DNA of 64,000 nt from Hoplostethus atlanticus (GCA_034670405.1 JAXDDX010000001.1:8997501-9061500), one strand, 5' to 3'. Positions 43,164 through 55,298 are shown, counted from the first letter of the stretch. The notes: generated from the letters alone by a model not told the origin. Made by a program: numbers and translations.

Positions 43164-43298
43164 GCTGTATTATTGCTTAGAATCAGAGGAGGGGTTATGG
43201 ATTGATACAAATAGTCACCCCCGCCAAGCCAACCCCAGCGCTGGCTGAATTAATGTGTTGCTATTTTTGGGAGCCCCGTGTTTCCAGGGGAGACCTAA

Positions 43299-43316
43299 TG
43301 ACGCAATGACGTCAAT
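43299..43316. promoter_or_regulatory. Double CRE-like site
   Basis: TGACGCAATGACGTCAAT contains the perfect CREB/ATF palindrome TGACGTCA (43307-43314) directly behind a TGACGCAA half-site. It lies 3.3 kb upstream of mir-129 on its strand in unique sequence. A single TGACGTCA is expected about once per 64 kb by chance, so only the doubling and the place give it weight. Confidence 0.4.
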
Positions 43317-43816
43317 GCGGGTCAATCGCAGACTGGAGGAATTGAGTGGCTTCCATTTGGGGCTTTTGCAGTATTTCCTACAGAAAGGATGGAAACGAGT
43401 ACAAAATGGAAGTATATTTCTCTAAATGCATCGAAAATAGAGGTGAATGAAAATGCAGAAGTGAAAATGTTTACGGTGGCATCACGTCGCCCCAACCCTT
43501 CGAGCATCAGCAATAGTAAGGGAGGTGTGTATATATGGATGCTTTTTTCTCCACATCCACAGCGCATCTGTGGGCTGATACCTGCAAGTGACTAGCCTTC
43601 TGGAATAGTATAGTATTGTAGTGAACATATTTCTGTGTTGTTTTATTTCATGTACATAGCCCAGGCTGTTTGTTCTTCGTGTGATCCTTGCTCGTGTGTG
43701 TGTGCGTATTGTGTTGTTTTCTTCCCCTGCGTAACGCAATGTGCTGGCTACCTCTGTGCCATTACTTGTGATTATAGTCTGTTTTATTTGCATTTTCTGT
43801 TTGTTTTTCTCCCAAG

Positions 43817-43870
43817 GGCTTTAAACAACCCCGACCTATTCCAAGCGCTTGCATCTAGACGCACAGAGAG
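43817..43870 (+). other. Exon-like 54-bp segment, gene unknown
   Basis: A strong acceptor (pyrimidine-rich TTTGTTTTTCTCCCAAG) and a donor (GAGAG|GTAACAAG) bracket 54 bases, a multiple of three. One frame is open and reads ALNNPDLFQALASRRTE. I recognise no protein. It could be an exon of the mir-129 host transcript or chance. Confidence 0.2.
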
Positions 43871-44042
43871 GTAACAAGCACCTTTTCCCTCATCTCACCT
43901 CTCATTAAAATATACAGCTGTTGGCTATTTATTCTCGTATCGCACATGATTCTGTTCGTGTCACATTTTTTGGTTGTTTTTTTTAATTGTTGATCCGGAT
44001 CTCTATGGCAATAACTAGAATATTATTGCAGCTCAGGTCTGT

Positions 44043-44121
44043 GCGCATCATGGTCGCTCGCAGCCCGGCGATCTGCCGCGACGCGCACAGCCAAACGTCG
44101 ATGATGCGTGGAGATTTCGTC
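44043..44121. promoter_or_regulatory. CpG cluster, candidate mir-129 promoter
   Basis: Thirteen CpG dinucleotides in about 80 bases, in a region where CpG is otherwise rare. It includes TGCGCATCATGGTCGC and CCGCGACGCGCAC, with GCGCAC/TGCGCA pieces like NRF1 half-sites. It lies 2.5 kb upstream of mir-129. A promoter for the microRNA primary transcript is the natural reading but is an inference. Confidence 0.4.
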
Positions 44122-44434
44122 CTTTCCAAAACTTTGAATTCGACTATGGATTACACCTTTACTCTGAAAGTTTAAAGTGTTTGTCAACTGTTCATTGTGT
44201 CATCTGTGTGTTTTTATGTTCCGTTTATTGCAATCATAACCATAATCAGAGGCAGGCTATTGTTCAATGTGAAGGAAGTAGGCTGCTGGCCAGGTGACGT
44301 GGGTAGGCTGTTTGAAGTGACAGTGCAACCCCTTGCTACAAGAAAAAACCCCAAGAGAGATGCATGTTGCATGCAGCAGAAAAACACACAAGCTTCGCAC
44401 ACATACATGCAGGCAGACAGACACAAGCACCACA

Positions 44435-44435
<1 letters not shown>

Positions 44436-44475
<40 letters not shown>
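44436..44475. repeat. (CA)n microsatellite
   Basis: Pure CA run. The following 44476-46580 holds no other recognised feature except a short GT run (45628-45663). Confidence 0.9.
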
Positions 44476-44477
<2 letters not shown>

Positions 44478-46582
44478 CAGTGTCGTGAGAGGAGGGGGGA
44501 TGCTAGGGCGTTTACCAGAAGGGCTGGTGTGAGGCATTCACTTCCATGGACAGCTCCCATGAAGCTCATCCAGTGTGGTCTACTCCCTTATGTCCACACT
44601 TGCTGCAGCATCATTGTTTGGAAATAGAAACCTTCACAAAATAACCCACCTACATGAGATAACTCTGTCTTTCATAGCCGAAAGAACTTGATCTTCTAGA
44701 ACTGTAATAAACATATTTAATTGTGATTTTGCCTCTTCCGGTTATGGCATGGGGCATTCATGAAATATTCTACATTTTCCGTGCCATGCTTTTGCTACAC
44801 ACCTGTGTTAAATGATGACAAAGACCTGCTTTTGGTTAATAGATGTATTAAAAGAACTTGATGTTGCATCAGATGGTTGAATATTCACTCCTAATATTCA
44901 TTTTCATTCACCATCTCTTTTGTCATCAATGACTTTTAGACTTATACAGCAGGTGTGGGTCCAGACAGCTACAAAACCCAGACTTCCCCTATTAATTTGG
45001 CCTCTATACACATATACTTCTTCTCTGGCCTTGATCCTCAATGCCATTCAACACACTACTTCATACAAAATATATTTATTTTCTCACCCATGTCAGCTCT
45101 CCTTCTACCCCTCTTCGTTCATTGTAACTGTAACACATTTCGTCCTTCCCCTAGAAACTCATGAATGGCTCCATTGCCTGCTCTGGGAGAGAGTCTTATT
45201 CACAGGTGATCCAGTTGTATTTAATGTATTTAAAACAGAGCAGTAACATCAGTCACAACTGATTTTATACTGTGTATCATACTTGACTGACATTGCACTC
45301 CTGTAGGAATCCTTTCTTTCCCATAATGAAAGGAGGCATCGTATATATAAGTCAATATTGGTTGCTACTGTTCAATTTGCAGCTTGTGTAGGTCCTCTTG
45401 GTCAATTAGTGGGCTGCTGAAGGGTGAATGTGTAAAGTTGTGATACAGTGTAAATCACGTAGAGGGATATAGTGGAAGCTACCCAGAACTATGCAACTAT
45501 AATATCTTGCTGTAAGTTATGGTTATCCTATGGTGAACGATGGTTTGACTGTTTCCTGTCCAATTAAGAACATGACTTTTATAATTAACAATGCTAATAC
45601 AGGCTTGAAGCTGATGTGTTTGCTGTGTGCGTGTGTGCGTGTGTGGTGTGTGTGTGTGTGTGTTGAGTGGTAAGGATAATAACACAATCTGCTGATTTCG
45701 GACTCCAATCCACCTCCTATAATTTTAGTTGATCCATGGTTACTTCTAGTGGTACAACATGCAAGACTGTCATCATAAACATATGTTATGTATGTTCAAT
45801 TAGAAAATGCTTTTTTTTCTTCTCAGAATCAACCAATAACTTGATGACATTATTGCATATTATTGCACATCGAAAATGTAGAATTCACTTGAGAGGGAAC
45901 CACACTCAATCTAAAAATTCACCTCTGCTATTCCAGTGAAATCAATATTTGTGAACAAGAACAACTGAATCAACACTCACACAATTTGTGACTAAATCTA
46001 GATATACCACCTGGTGCTGACCTATTAAATCAATAACATAACATACATTGACTTAGTGGACTTAGAAAATGTTGTTTGTGTATTTACACCAAGTGGGCTT
46101 CAAGCAGTTACCTATACAAAATCAACCACACTGAAAATGTATGGGCTCATATACTGCAGGGCCAACTGGCATATGTTACGTATTTTCTGATACACTCTTT
46201 ATAGAGCTGCACATTGGTGTGACATCACACATCTGGATACGAATTACCTATTCTCTTTCATTTCTGATTATCTGAGTGAATGTTCTCACATATAAACTAA
46301 ACTATAACTAAAATAGTACAGCTCTATTCCCCTTTAATGCTTGATGTTTGGGTTGTGTTAGGTTTGTAGCCTAGGAGATGCTGTATCTGCAGTATCTGAG
46401 GCCCTTTTGCTCCACCAGGAGCTAAAAGAAAAAAATATGTCACACTGAGGTGTATTGTCTATGACTCCTTTTACTCTAAATACCTGTTTAGTCTCATGGA
46501 TCTGTGACTGTGTGTTTCAGGTGCTGGGACAACTGTAAATGACCCTGGTCATGAGTTCAGCTAAGCACTCTTGTCCCTTTCA

Positions 46583-46650
46583 GGTCTTTTTGCGGTCTGG
46601 GCTTGCTGTCAAATGTCTATCCAGGAAGCCCTTACCCCAAAAAGCATCTG
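46583..46650 (+). ncRNA. mir129: microRNA mir-129 precursor
   Basis: The 5' arm at 46586-46606 is the complete miR-129-5p (starts CTTTTTGCGGTCTGGG). The 3' arm at 46626-46647 is miR-129-3p (starts AAGCCCTTACCCC, ends AAAAAGCAT). The two arms pair around a loop of about 19 bases (TGTCAAATGTCTATCCAGG). miR-129 is conserved across vertebrates and enriched in brain. Its position upstream of leptin on the same strand equals human MIR129-1 beside LEP. The 3' arm ends in GCAT as in human miR-129-2-3p, not GTAT as in miR-129-1-3p. The identification is firm; the host transcript is not visible. Confidence 0.97.
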
Positions 46651-46971
46651 CACGGGATCCTTGCATCAAAAAAGATTCACATCAAAATCCTCCTTGACCC
46701 TTTAGCATGATTTATACAGTGTGTAGGCCTACCTACTCACTGTGTGAATTACTGAAGCACGAGTGTATAACATTGTCATATATCGTATGATATTTCTCTA
46801 TTTAACTTAAATGGTGTCTTAGTGTGAGTGGCTTGCATTGGTTCCAGTGAAATTCTACCCCTTTGGCAATCAATAAAAAGTGGTCCAATATCTATAGACC
46901 ATCTAGAAAATAAAACATCTCACCTGCTCCTAATGCAACCAAAACTACATTTGATTCAAAATGGTCTGTAG

Positions 46972-47276
46972 CAGTGTTTTCCCTAACCATTCTACCATGG
47001 CGGCCCCCACAGTAAGATCATTACCCACCATGCTAAAAATATTTGCAAAATCATTTTATTTTTACTCTAAATGTCTCTGTAGAGGCAGGCGTTATATTTA
47101 TTTTTCACATAGCAGTAAGTCAACTTGATCTTATGAGTCATATTTAATAACACAGGTTTTGAGGTGAGCTATGTTTTATTTATAAAAATGTTTCTTCCCG
47201 GGGAAGGATGCCCCCAGACCCTCCTACATGATATGGCTTTGCTCTTCCTACCGCCTCAGATATAGGGGAAACACTG
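46972..47276. mobile_element. Short hAT-like element
   Basis: Ends CAGTGTTTTCCCTA (left) and GGGGAAACACTG (right, the inverse of CAGTGTTTCCCC) with 8-bp flanks GTCTGTAG (46964-46971) and GTCTGAAG (47277-47284) differing at one base. These are hAT hallmarks. At 305 bp it is non-autonomous. It lies about 320 bases downstream of the mir-129 hairpin. Confidence 0.75.
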
Positions 47277-47284
47277 GTCTGAAG

Positions 47285-50200
47285 CATTGACTAACTACTC
47301 TGATATGTCCAGTAGATGGTAGCATTGTTCAGTGGTTTTGACTGAGGAAACTCCGCTGAAGTCATCCATGGTACATGGATGATGATGATGTTGATCTTGA
47401 TGATGATGTGTTGCATGACAGCTTATAATGACAGCAATCCATTATAACTATTCATGTTTGTGATTATGATGCTTTAATGTTTTCCACTATTGGCTCAATT
47501 AAGGCAAAAAAAGAGAAATATATGTTTAATGTGGTTGTATTTGTTTGGCTGTACAATAGGTATGTGATATATGTGAAAACTTTGGGGTATAATTTTACAT
47601 CATGCACATGAATGAGAAGCAGATACAGGAGTACACAACATAGCATCAATAAAGGAAGTGAATTAAAGCCCTCTGTGAACATGTTTTGTTTTGTTACTCA
47701 TTAAACCACCTCTGTAGAAATTACTCATTTCCCTTTCACAATATAGTAACATTTCCTGATCGAAGAAGTTGCAAACAAATGGGTTTTTTTTATCACTTCT
47801 GCACAGCAGAAATACTCATGGCTTTCCAGTAAAACACACACAGATACACAAACACATGTACACACACACAAGCACACACACACATTATTGAACAATTCAC
47901 TCCAAAAACCATTCCACAAGCAAAGCATGTGTCAGCAAATACAGCTATGGACCACCTTCTGACATGGATCAACTATTGTCTTAGTTTTAATTCATGTCTG
48001 AAAGCAGCTTTCTTTATTTCAAAAAGATATTCATCAAAGCTATAGGTTATAGCCGAAATGAAGGAAACACCACCATAATTCCCCCCCAGGGATCAATAAC
48101 GTATCTATCTCGTTTGGTCCATGTATCTCTCAAACAACAATGTGCAGTGCCAATCATTATTTCTAATGTAGTCATTTGGAGTGATCACCTGGGCTCTCCA
48201 TTTTAATGATGGCGGTGCAATATTCAGGCACTGTTGTTAACCATATCGCTCATAGTGCTCGGATGTGGGATGGTAGAAGGAGCTTTGGGTCAACCTGTTG
48301 CTGTAACCAATCATCCCACTCTCAGATTTTGTTTTTTTGTGGGAAAGCTTCTGTCAAAGTGTTCAAGGAAGCTGAGCACACCAGCAAAAGAGCCTCCTGA
48401 GAGTCTACATAGTACATAGAATCGTATCCATATATAGGACCTCCTTCGATTTGTACCACCTCAGATGCATGTTAGCGCTATGGAGAGCACTGGCCTGCTG
48501 CTTAAGTCTATTGGCAACAGGATCAATCTCTTTTCCAGTTAGAAATGGTCCGTTCTCAAAAGTGTATTTTTAAACCACTGCTGAGTCTTTACCTCTACGA
48601 TGGCTGGCTGGACATCCGTAGACAGTGAAGATGTGGAGTTCCCTGGGTGTTCTCTTTTGACTGAGTTCTGGTTTGTCTCTCATGAAGAGTGTGTTCGGCA
48701 CTGCAAGGGTCTCCAGTTGAAGCTCAGCAGCTGCCACTTATAACTTACTCTGAGGTATTAACCTCAGAGAGCTAAACCCCAGTCTCAAAAGGAGGATTTG
48801 CCTTTGTCCCTTATGTCAGTTGACCTGCTGCTCCATCTTGAGTCATGCTATTCAAGGAGATAAAACGAGGGGATCTTATCTTAAACCTGTTGTGGTGTGA
48901 TCATGGCAATGATGATTAGCTGTAGCTCAGACAACACTGGAGAGGAGAGGAACTGTAGTATAGCATCCTTGAGCAGCTCTGCAACATGGATACTTATTGA
49001 GAATGCACATCCGGACAGCACTGGCGGGCTGTTGACTTCCTTGGGTTTTTCCTACAAGTTCTCATTAGGTGAGGAGGTGAGGTGAAATCCACCTCCTTCC
49101 TTCCATTCAACATATCGGTATTGCTTGTATTTAAGCAGTTTGTTTGATTCCTGTTGGGCCAGCCAGAGGGCCTCTTTGATCTCAGTAGCTTTCCTTGTAG
49201 TTTGCAATATCATCATTCATGACATCATTCTTTGCCTTTTGCCTTTGCTGGAGGGGCATACTTTTTATCACTATATACTTCATAACTATAACTACAAATT
49301 TGATATAAGACCAGGCTGCCTGGGTCCACATGCTTTTATGCCCAAAAAAAGGTGTCCTGTCCCATTCAGGTGAGTGGGAGTGGGGAGTGGGCGAACTGCC
49401 CCAAGTAGAGTTCAGTGATCTTGGGGTTTTATTTACGAGTGAGGGTAAAAGGGATTGTAAGACTGACCACCAGATAGGTGCAGCAGTTGCAGTTATACAG
49501 ATGTTGTATCACATCATGTTGTATCAGATCATGGTGGCAAAGACACCTTGGTCACAGAGGTCTCCCTTCTTGTCCAGTTGGTCAGATGACCAACTCGAGG
49601 AAGATTCTCAATAGTTCCATATTTTTTCCATTTCCTAATGATGGAGACTACTGTTTTCTTGTGGACTCACTTTGGATCTATGCCTCCTCACAAACCTGTC
49701 TTTTACTGTTTTATGTGCAGTTGCTTGGACTTCATGCTAGAGTTTCTGGGCTGACATGCACTGTCATTTGTGGGCTCTTCTATAGACATATGTGTTTTCT
49801 ACTACATCATGCCTAGACAGTTGAATTGGCTACAGGTGGACCCCAAGAAAGTTGTAGAGACTTCTCCAGGACATTCAAAGTAGTTGTGATGCACCTTAAC
49901 TCAATTTCTAGTGTCATCTCAAAGGGGTTGAATACTTACTGACTCTTACTGCTTTTCCTTTTTGCATTATGGGATTATTTGGTGTAGATCAGTGACAAAA
50001 AATGCTTTGAATTCAGGCTGTACACACACAAAATGTTGCAGGGTGTCAGGTTTCACTCTCTGTGACAGGGTGAGGAGATCAGGGATCCAGGAGGACTCAA
50101 GCCACTGCTCCTCCACATCTAAAAAAAACCCCACCTAATTATTGTAAGTGCATTGCTGGGAGTGAAACAGGAATATAAGTGGAGGGAGCAGGACTTACTG

Positions 50201-52021
50201 TGGGTGCATTTCAAAAGTATTATTCAAAATCCACTGAAATTAAAAGCTTCTCTAGATACGCTGGTGGGAAAGAACATCAGCAGCCAAGAAATTAAACCTA
50301 AACTATTTTCAAAACGAGTCTAGGTGTTTCCCTTTCCCTTCCCTTATCCCTGGTTATTGGTCAACTTTATAGATCTCATGTTTTAACTGCAAAAGGGGCC
50401 CGTGTTACCAACGTTGTTGAACATCACAATCCAATCACTTATGAACAGATGACAGCTATTTTGCTATTTTTGCTCTGACTGGACTTTTATGGAGCTTGGA
50501 CACATCCTGAAACACACCATGAAAAGCTGAGTCAGGCTTTACAATCGTGTTTAACAGTGTGAATGTCACTCAAGGGTCGGGGTGAAAACAATACTCTCAC
50601 GGAATGGCAGCACATACAGGACCACTAAAATCAAATTCCCGTCATACCTGTGACTCATCCAGGCAAATCCTGCTGTGTGGAATTCCTGGTTTTCATGCTG
50701 CGTCTGCAAGCGTAATCTGATACTGTGTACGGCTCAGCTCGGCCAGTACTATTGGGAATAGATCAGTGAGCCTTTGTTACCCTTTTGGTCAGTATATCAT
50801 TCTATCATATTTACCAGTTTAAAGAGAAATTGCATCCATTCCACTAACAATCTAATTCATTTTCAAGTTCATGTGTCTGTATGGTTGTGTCTTCTGTGTA
50901 TGGTGAAGTGGTGTGCGTATGTGCGTGTATGATTAGATTGGAGGAGCACTCCTGCTGAAGATATGACTCATCTTCTCCCATAAGTCATGTGACACAAGTC
51001 CTCATGAATTAGTGATGACACCTGGCAGTGTCCCTTTGTCGTACTCCATGGGTGATTGGAGGGATGCAGTGTGATTGATCCTCTGTGATTCCAGGGACAA
51101 GGGACATACAAACATAAATTCCCAGACCCGGTAAACTCTCAAATATGTTTCAACTTTTTGAAGTCGCAGACAGAGCAACTCATCACATGATCATGGTTTC
51201 TGATGTAGCCACAAAATTACACATCTATCTTCATTCTGTGAAAGTAAATGAGTGCATGCTGAGAAACGTGGGCTAAATAAATTGATTCATAAACTAGCCT
51301 AACTACGTTGTCTGGCTATGAGGAAGCACTCATCATTCTTCTCTTTTGTGAGTGGCTGTTGTCTCGGCATTGTTTGTGTATGTATGTTTTTTGCACTAAA
51401 ACTAAACTCGCCAAGTTAGTTGTACCAGTACAACAACTCTATACCGAATAGTAAGATAGAGCATGAGGGCCCTGTTTCCTGTGATTCCCAAGAAACTGCT
51501 CACATCATCCTTTACAGTATTTAACAATAATGAAGTACTTCTAAAGGTGATAATGCACACACAACATTTTAAGGCAAAGTAGATGGGCAAGATTTCCTTC
51601 AGCAAGCACAGGGATTGGCCAACTAGGACAAAATCAATATGTTTTCCACAGTATAAGGAACAAAAGCATGAAAACTACTGTGGTCATAACAGTTAGCAAA
51701 TCTGCCACCTACATTGCCTCAACATGTTGTGTATTGTGACCCTAATAGATACTGGCAGGCAAAAACACTGACATGAACACAGTGGAACCAACAGACCTTT
51801 ATTCATCACAGATGTCTGGAAATCAGTTTTTAAATGACCTGTAACCTGATATCTTGCTGACTGAGACCTCCCGAAACTTCAAGAGAGCAAAGGTTCTAGA
51901 GAAACTTCTAACAAGTTATTTTTCGCTTCATTTTCAGTTTCCTTTCTTGAATAATACACTATTACTGTTGAAAATACAACTGGGAAATTGTCACCTAATC
52001 GCTCTCCTTCCCAGAATTGTC

Positions 52022-52023
<2 letters not shown>
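47285..52023. other. Gene-free stretch with old repeat relics
   Basis: No gene supported. On the minus strand, 48741-48407 reads open apart from a single stop (48570-48572) for 57 plus 54 codons and looks like decayed coding sequence of unknown origin. At 49840-50045 the phrases CTCAATTTCTAGTGTCATC and GGGGTTGAATACTTACTGAC resemble the flanks of Tc1/mariner-type repeats in fish. The rest is unique AT-rich DNA. Confidence 0.35.

Positions 52024-52087
<64 letters not shown>
52024..52087. repeat. (GT)32 microsatellite
   Basis: Pure GT run, the last big array before the leptin region apart from one at 53999-54034. Confidence 0.95.
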
Positions 52088-52088
<1 letters not shown>

Positions 52089-52559
52089 GTTAACAGAGCA
52101 GTCTGCAGGATTTACAGTAAGTGAGCTGGAGTAACTGAGAAACAGACACTATGGTCCTATTGTGTTCCCTGTGCATGCAGACCCCCCCCTCTTACAAACA
52201 GACCTAAAGCCTCTCTCCCCTCTTTTAACATTAGAGACATAGTGGAAACATGTTGAGCATAACCACTTCCTGCCTCTCTAAGGAGAAACAGCAGACCGCA
52301 GCTTCCAAAAATAGCCACTCCTTCTGAAAAATATAAAGATTTCATAACACTTTTCCAAGAAGTGTATTAAGCCATAACAACATGAGAGAAATGACCGGAA
52401 GCTAATAAAATGGTGAAGAATGTTTTAAATGTGTCTGCCAAAAACTGATGACATGTAATAATGTGTATGTGATTGTTGTATGTGGTAAAAGTAGACATTT
52501 ATCTTTAACACCCTGGGTTGGTGAGGTTCTTCTCACAGTGGGAAATAACTTTCAGTTAG

Positions 52560-53760
52560 TAGAAGTGACCGCAGCAGGAGCAGTGGTCAAACCTTTGCTT
52601 TAAAAACCTAACCTCAATCCAGATTAACAGAATATCTTTCCACCAATTGGCTATTTGAACCATTTCAATCTGCTTTTAGGACATTTCATAGCATTGACAT
52701 CGCACTCACTAATGTGGCAAATGACCTAATGCTTGCTTCGGCCTCTTCTTCAGTTCTAGTTCTATTCAAGTTGAGAGCAGTTATTCTAAATCGTCTTTCG
52801 AACTGCATTGGCATCAGAGGCTCTCCACTTTCCTGGTTTAAGTCTTATCTAACATCATCTCTGAACACTCCAAAGTTAATTATGGCGTACCACAAGGTTC
52901 AGTGCTTGGCCTGTTACTATTCTCTATTTACATGCTACCACTTGACAAAATGATCCATAAGTATGATGTTAACTTTCATTGCTACGATGATGATACTCAG
53001 CTCAACATACCTATGAAACCTAACAATCGCTCACGACTCGTGCGTGCCTATCTGCAGTCAAAAATTGTCATCAAATTTCCTGCTTCCAAATGCCAATAAA
53101 ACAGAGTTGTTAAGTGTTGGTCCAAAAGCACAAAGGTGTCCTGTCGTAAAAAAAACACTTTAACTTTTGGAGGTTGTCTAATTACCCAGAGTCCCACGGT
53201 TAAAAATCTTGGCATTAGGTTTTGGCATTAGGCATTTGGGCATTTTGGCATTAGGCTTTTGTTTCGTCAAGACTTCATTACTGTAATGTCCTGGTTATCT
53301 TAGCATCCTGAGAATCAAGAAGACATCGAGAGGCAGCAGAGCGTTTTCGTACCGAGCTCCCTGTCTCTGGAATCAACTTCCTCTTGCAATTATGGAAGAT
53401 TATTCCTTGCAAATTTTTAAATCCAAACTCAAAACCTATCTATTCTCACTTTTGTATGATCAGTTCTGCTTAGCTCAGGACCGACAGTCTCTTCCCTTAC
53501 TGCTCAGACAGCAGTAGTATATGTAGCAGCTATTGGGAACCCCGTCTAGCGCTCCTTTTAGGTCTGCATCGTTACACTAACCGTCTATCTGCTGTCTGTG
53601 TGAGTGTGTGGGTTGTGTGTGTGGGGGTTGTGTTTAGTGCAGCTGGCTCTTTCTCTCTTTTCTTTTCAGGCACCTGTTACACACTGTGAACATACCTGGC
53701 AGCGGATGCCGATGCTGGCCCCCTGCCCCTGGCTGACCGAAAGGCTATATAAATAAATTT
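52560..53760 (+). mobile_element. L2/CR1-type LINE relic with RT remnants
   Basis: Scattered plus-strand frames match the reverse transcriptase and C-terminus of fish L2-type LINEs. In order: a frame reading ALTNVANDLMLASASSS (near 52700), LNRLSNCIGIRG and [25 protein letters not shown] (52902 on), then [11 protein letters not shown], which corresponds to the catalytic YADD box with Ala changed to Asp. Near 53350-53450 a C-terminal frame reads LWNQLPLAIMEDYSLQIFK-like. The end GCTATATAAATAAATTTGAC followed by TTGAC is an L2/CR1-type tail. Frameshifts, deletions and the altered catalytic box make it inactive. A small local GGCATTAGG duplication lies at 53205-53260. Confidence 0.75.
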
Positions 53761-53995
53761 GACTTGACATATTGCCCCAATGCAGCAGTACTTCATTCAA
53801 TATAATAAACTGAATAATATTTTGATATGTGATGTCTTGGTCGGGGTAACAAGGATAAAATAAGTTTGGGTAATATTCAAAATAAATTCACTTTATCTAT
53901 CTATTTTTTCTTACCAGCTAAAAAAGACATCCTGAACTGTGAGGCAAAACACAATACCCAGGGTGGTGTTTGGCAAACCATTGCCTTGATGTATA

Positions 53996-53998
<3 letters not shown>

Positions 53999-54034
<36 letters not shown>
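53999..54034. repeat. (GT)n microsatellite
   Basis: Pure GT run after the LINE relic. 54035-54551 shows no other feature. Confidence 0.9.
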
Positions 54035-54035
<1 letters not shown>

Positions 54036-54551
54036 GGTGGGTGGTGGAAAAAGAAGAACCTGATAATTAGTTTGTGATGTACCACCAGCACTCCACCATA
54101 GAGACTTCGAGGAGTGGCCACTCTGCTGACGTCCAGAGCTAAAGGCTTTGCCAGACAAATCCAGTAAATCTAGTAAAGGGTATTGGGTCCAACTGCATTA
54201 GGTCATGTGGTCCATTAGGTATTGTATTGTAGGACACATTAAGTATTTCTCAAGTTCACAGTCATTTTGTATAACTGTCCAGTCTTCATTAGGTCAACTT
54301 ATAATTGTCTCCCGAAGCCTTGATATGAATAGATTTCGGATTTTACTCCTAATCTGTCACGTCACAAAGATGTACAACCCCACAGAATGAATTGAAAAAG
54401 AAGCAAAAGGTGATTCTGATCATATACTGAATGATTTTCTGGGGATAAATATGTAAAGGTTTAGTCAAACACTGTATGAGCCCATGTGTATTAATCGTCT
54501 TGGGAACAGTTCTGTTAATTGAATGATGTCTTTTGTTTGAAGCTTTTTTCG

Positions 54552-54552
54552 C

Positions 54553-54584
<32 letters not shown>

Positions 54585-54661
54585 CAGTAGTAATAGCAGT
54601 CGTAGTAGTAGTAGTAGTAGCAGTAGTAGTAGTAGTAGTAGTAGCAGTAGTAATAGCAGTC

Positions 54662-54692
<31 letters not shown>

Positions 54693-54693
54693 C

Positions 54694-54725
<32 letters not shown>

Positions 54726-54765
54726 CAGTAGTAATAGCAGTCGTAGTAGTAGTAGTAGTAGTAGC

Positions 54766-54806
<41 letters not shown>

Positions 54807-54883
54807 CAGTAGTAATAGCAGTCGTAGTAGTAGTAGTAGTAGCAGTAGTAGTAGTAGTAGTAGTAGCAGTAGTAATAGCAGTC

Positions 54884-54941
<58 letters not shown>

Positions 54942-54985
54942 CAGTAGTAGTAGTAGTAGCAGTAGTAGTAGTAGTAGTAGTAGTA
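54552..54985. repeat. (GTA)n array with nested higher-order structure
   Basis: 434 bases of AGT triplets with AGC interruptions and a distinctive variant block GCAGTAGTAATAGCAGTCG occurring five times (starts 54584, 54644, 54725, 54806, 54866). Spacings are 60, 81, 81 and 60. The block is followed by T, A, T, T, A respectively. Long poly-Val (plus) and poly-Leu (minus) frames through it are artefacts. Confidence 0.95.
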
Positions 54986-55254
54986 AGTTTTGATGGTGGA
55001 TCATTACTTACATTTGGTTTGAGAACTATGCCTTAAAGCCAATGCCTCCTGTCTGGTCATTATTAAGAGGCCATCTTGCCAATGACTCAGAGGGGAGGAG
55101 GTTGATTACCAATGACAACCGGTAGGGTTTGATTATAGCACAGGAGGGGCACACTGCAGATGCTGGTGACATGCAGCAGCACGGCACACATCGGCACACG
55201 GGTGGTCCCACTTCCACACAAGAGAGTAATAGAAAATAGAGTGTCTGTCTCTGG

Positions 55255-55298
55255 CTCTCTCTCTCTCTCTCTCTGACACACACACACACACACACACC
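55255..55298. repeat. CT and CA compound microsatellite
   Basis: CTCTCT run followed by a CA run. The rest of 54986-56090 shows no gene and forms the upstream flank of leptin. Confidence 0.85.

Noticed and set aside
49840..50045. Tc1/mariner element
   Set aside because: Only short phrases resemble the flanks of fish Tc1-like repeats; no inverted ends or TA flanks could be fixed, so it is only mentioned in the region note.
50690..50770. Phrase TACGGCTCAGCTCGGCC as a transposon end
   Set aside because: No matching inverted end or flanking duplication found nearby.
54552..54985. Repeat-spacer look of a CRISPR array
   Set aside because: The DNA is vertebrate and spacers are the same triplets as the repeats; it is a microsatellite with variant units.
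54465..55036. Poly-Val (+) and poly-Leu (-) frames of 167-179 codons
   Set aside because: Produced by the (GTA)n microsatellite; no start context, domain or splice support.
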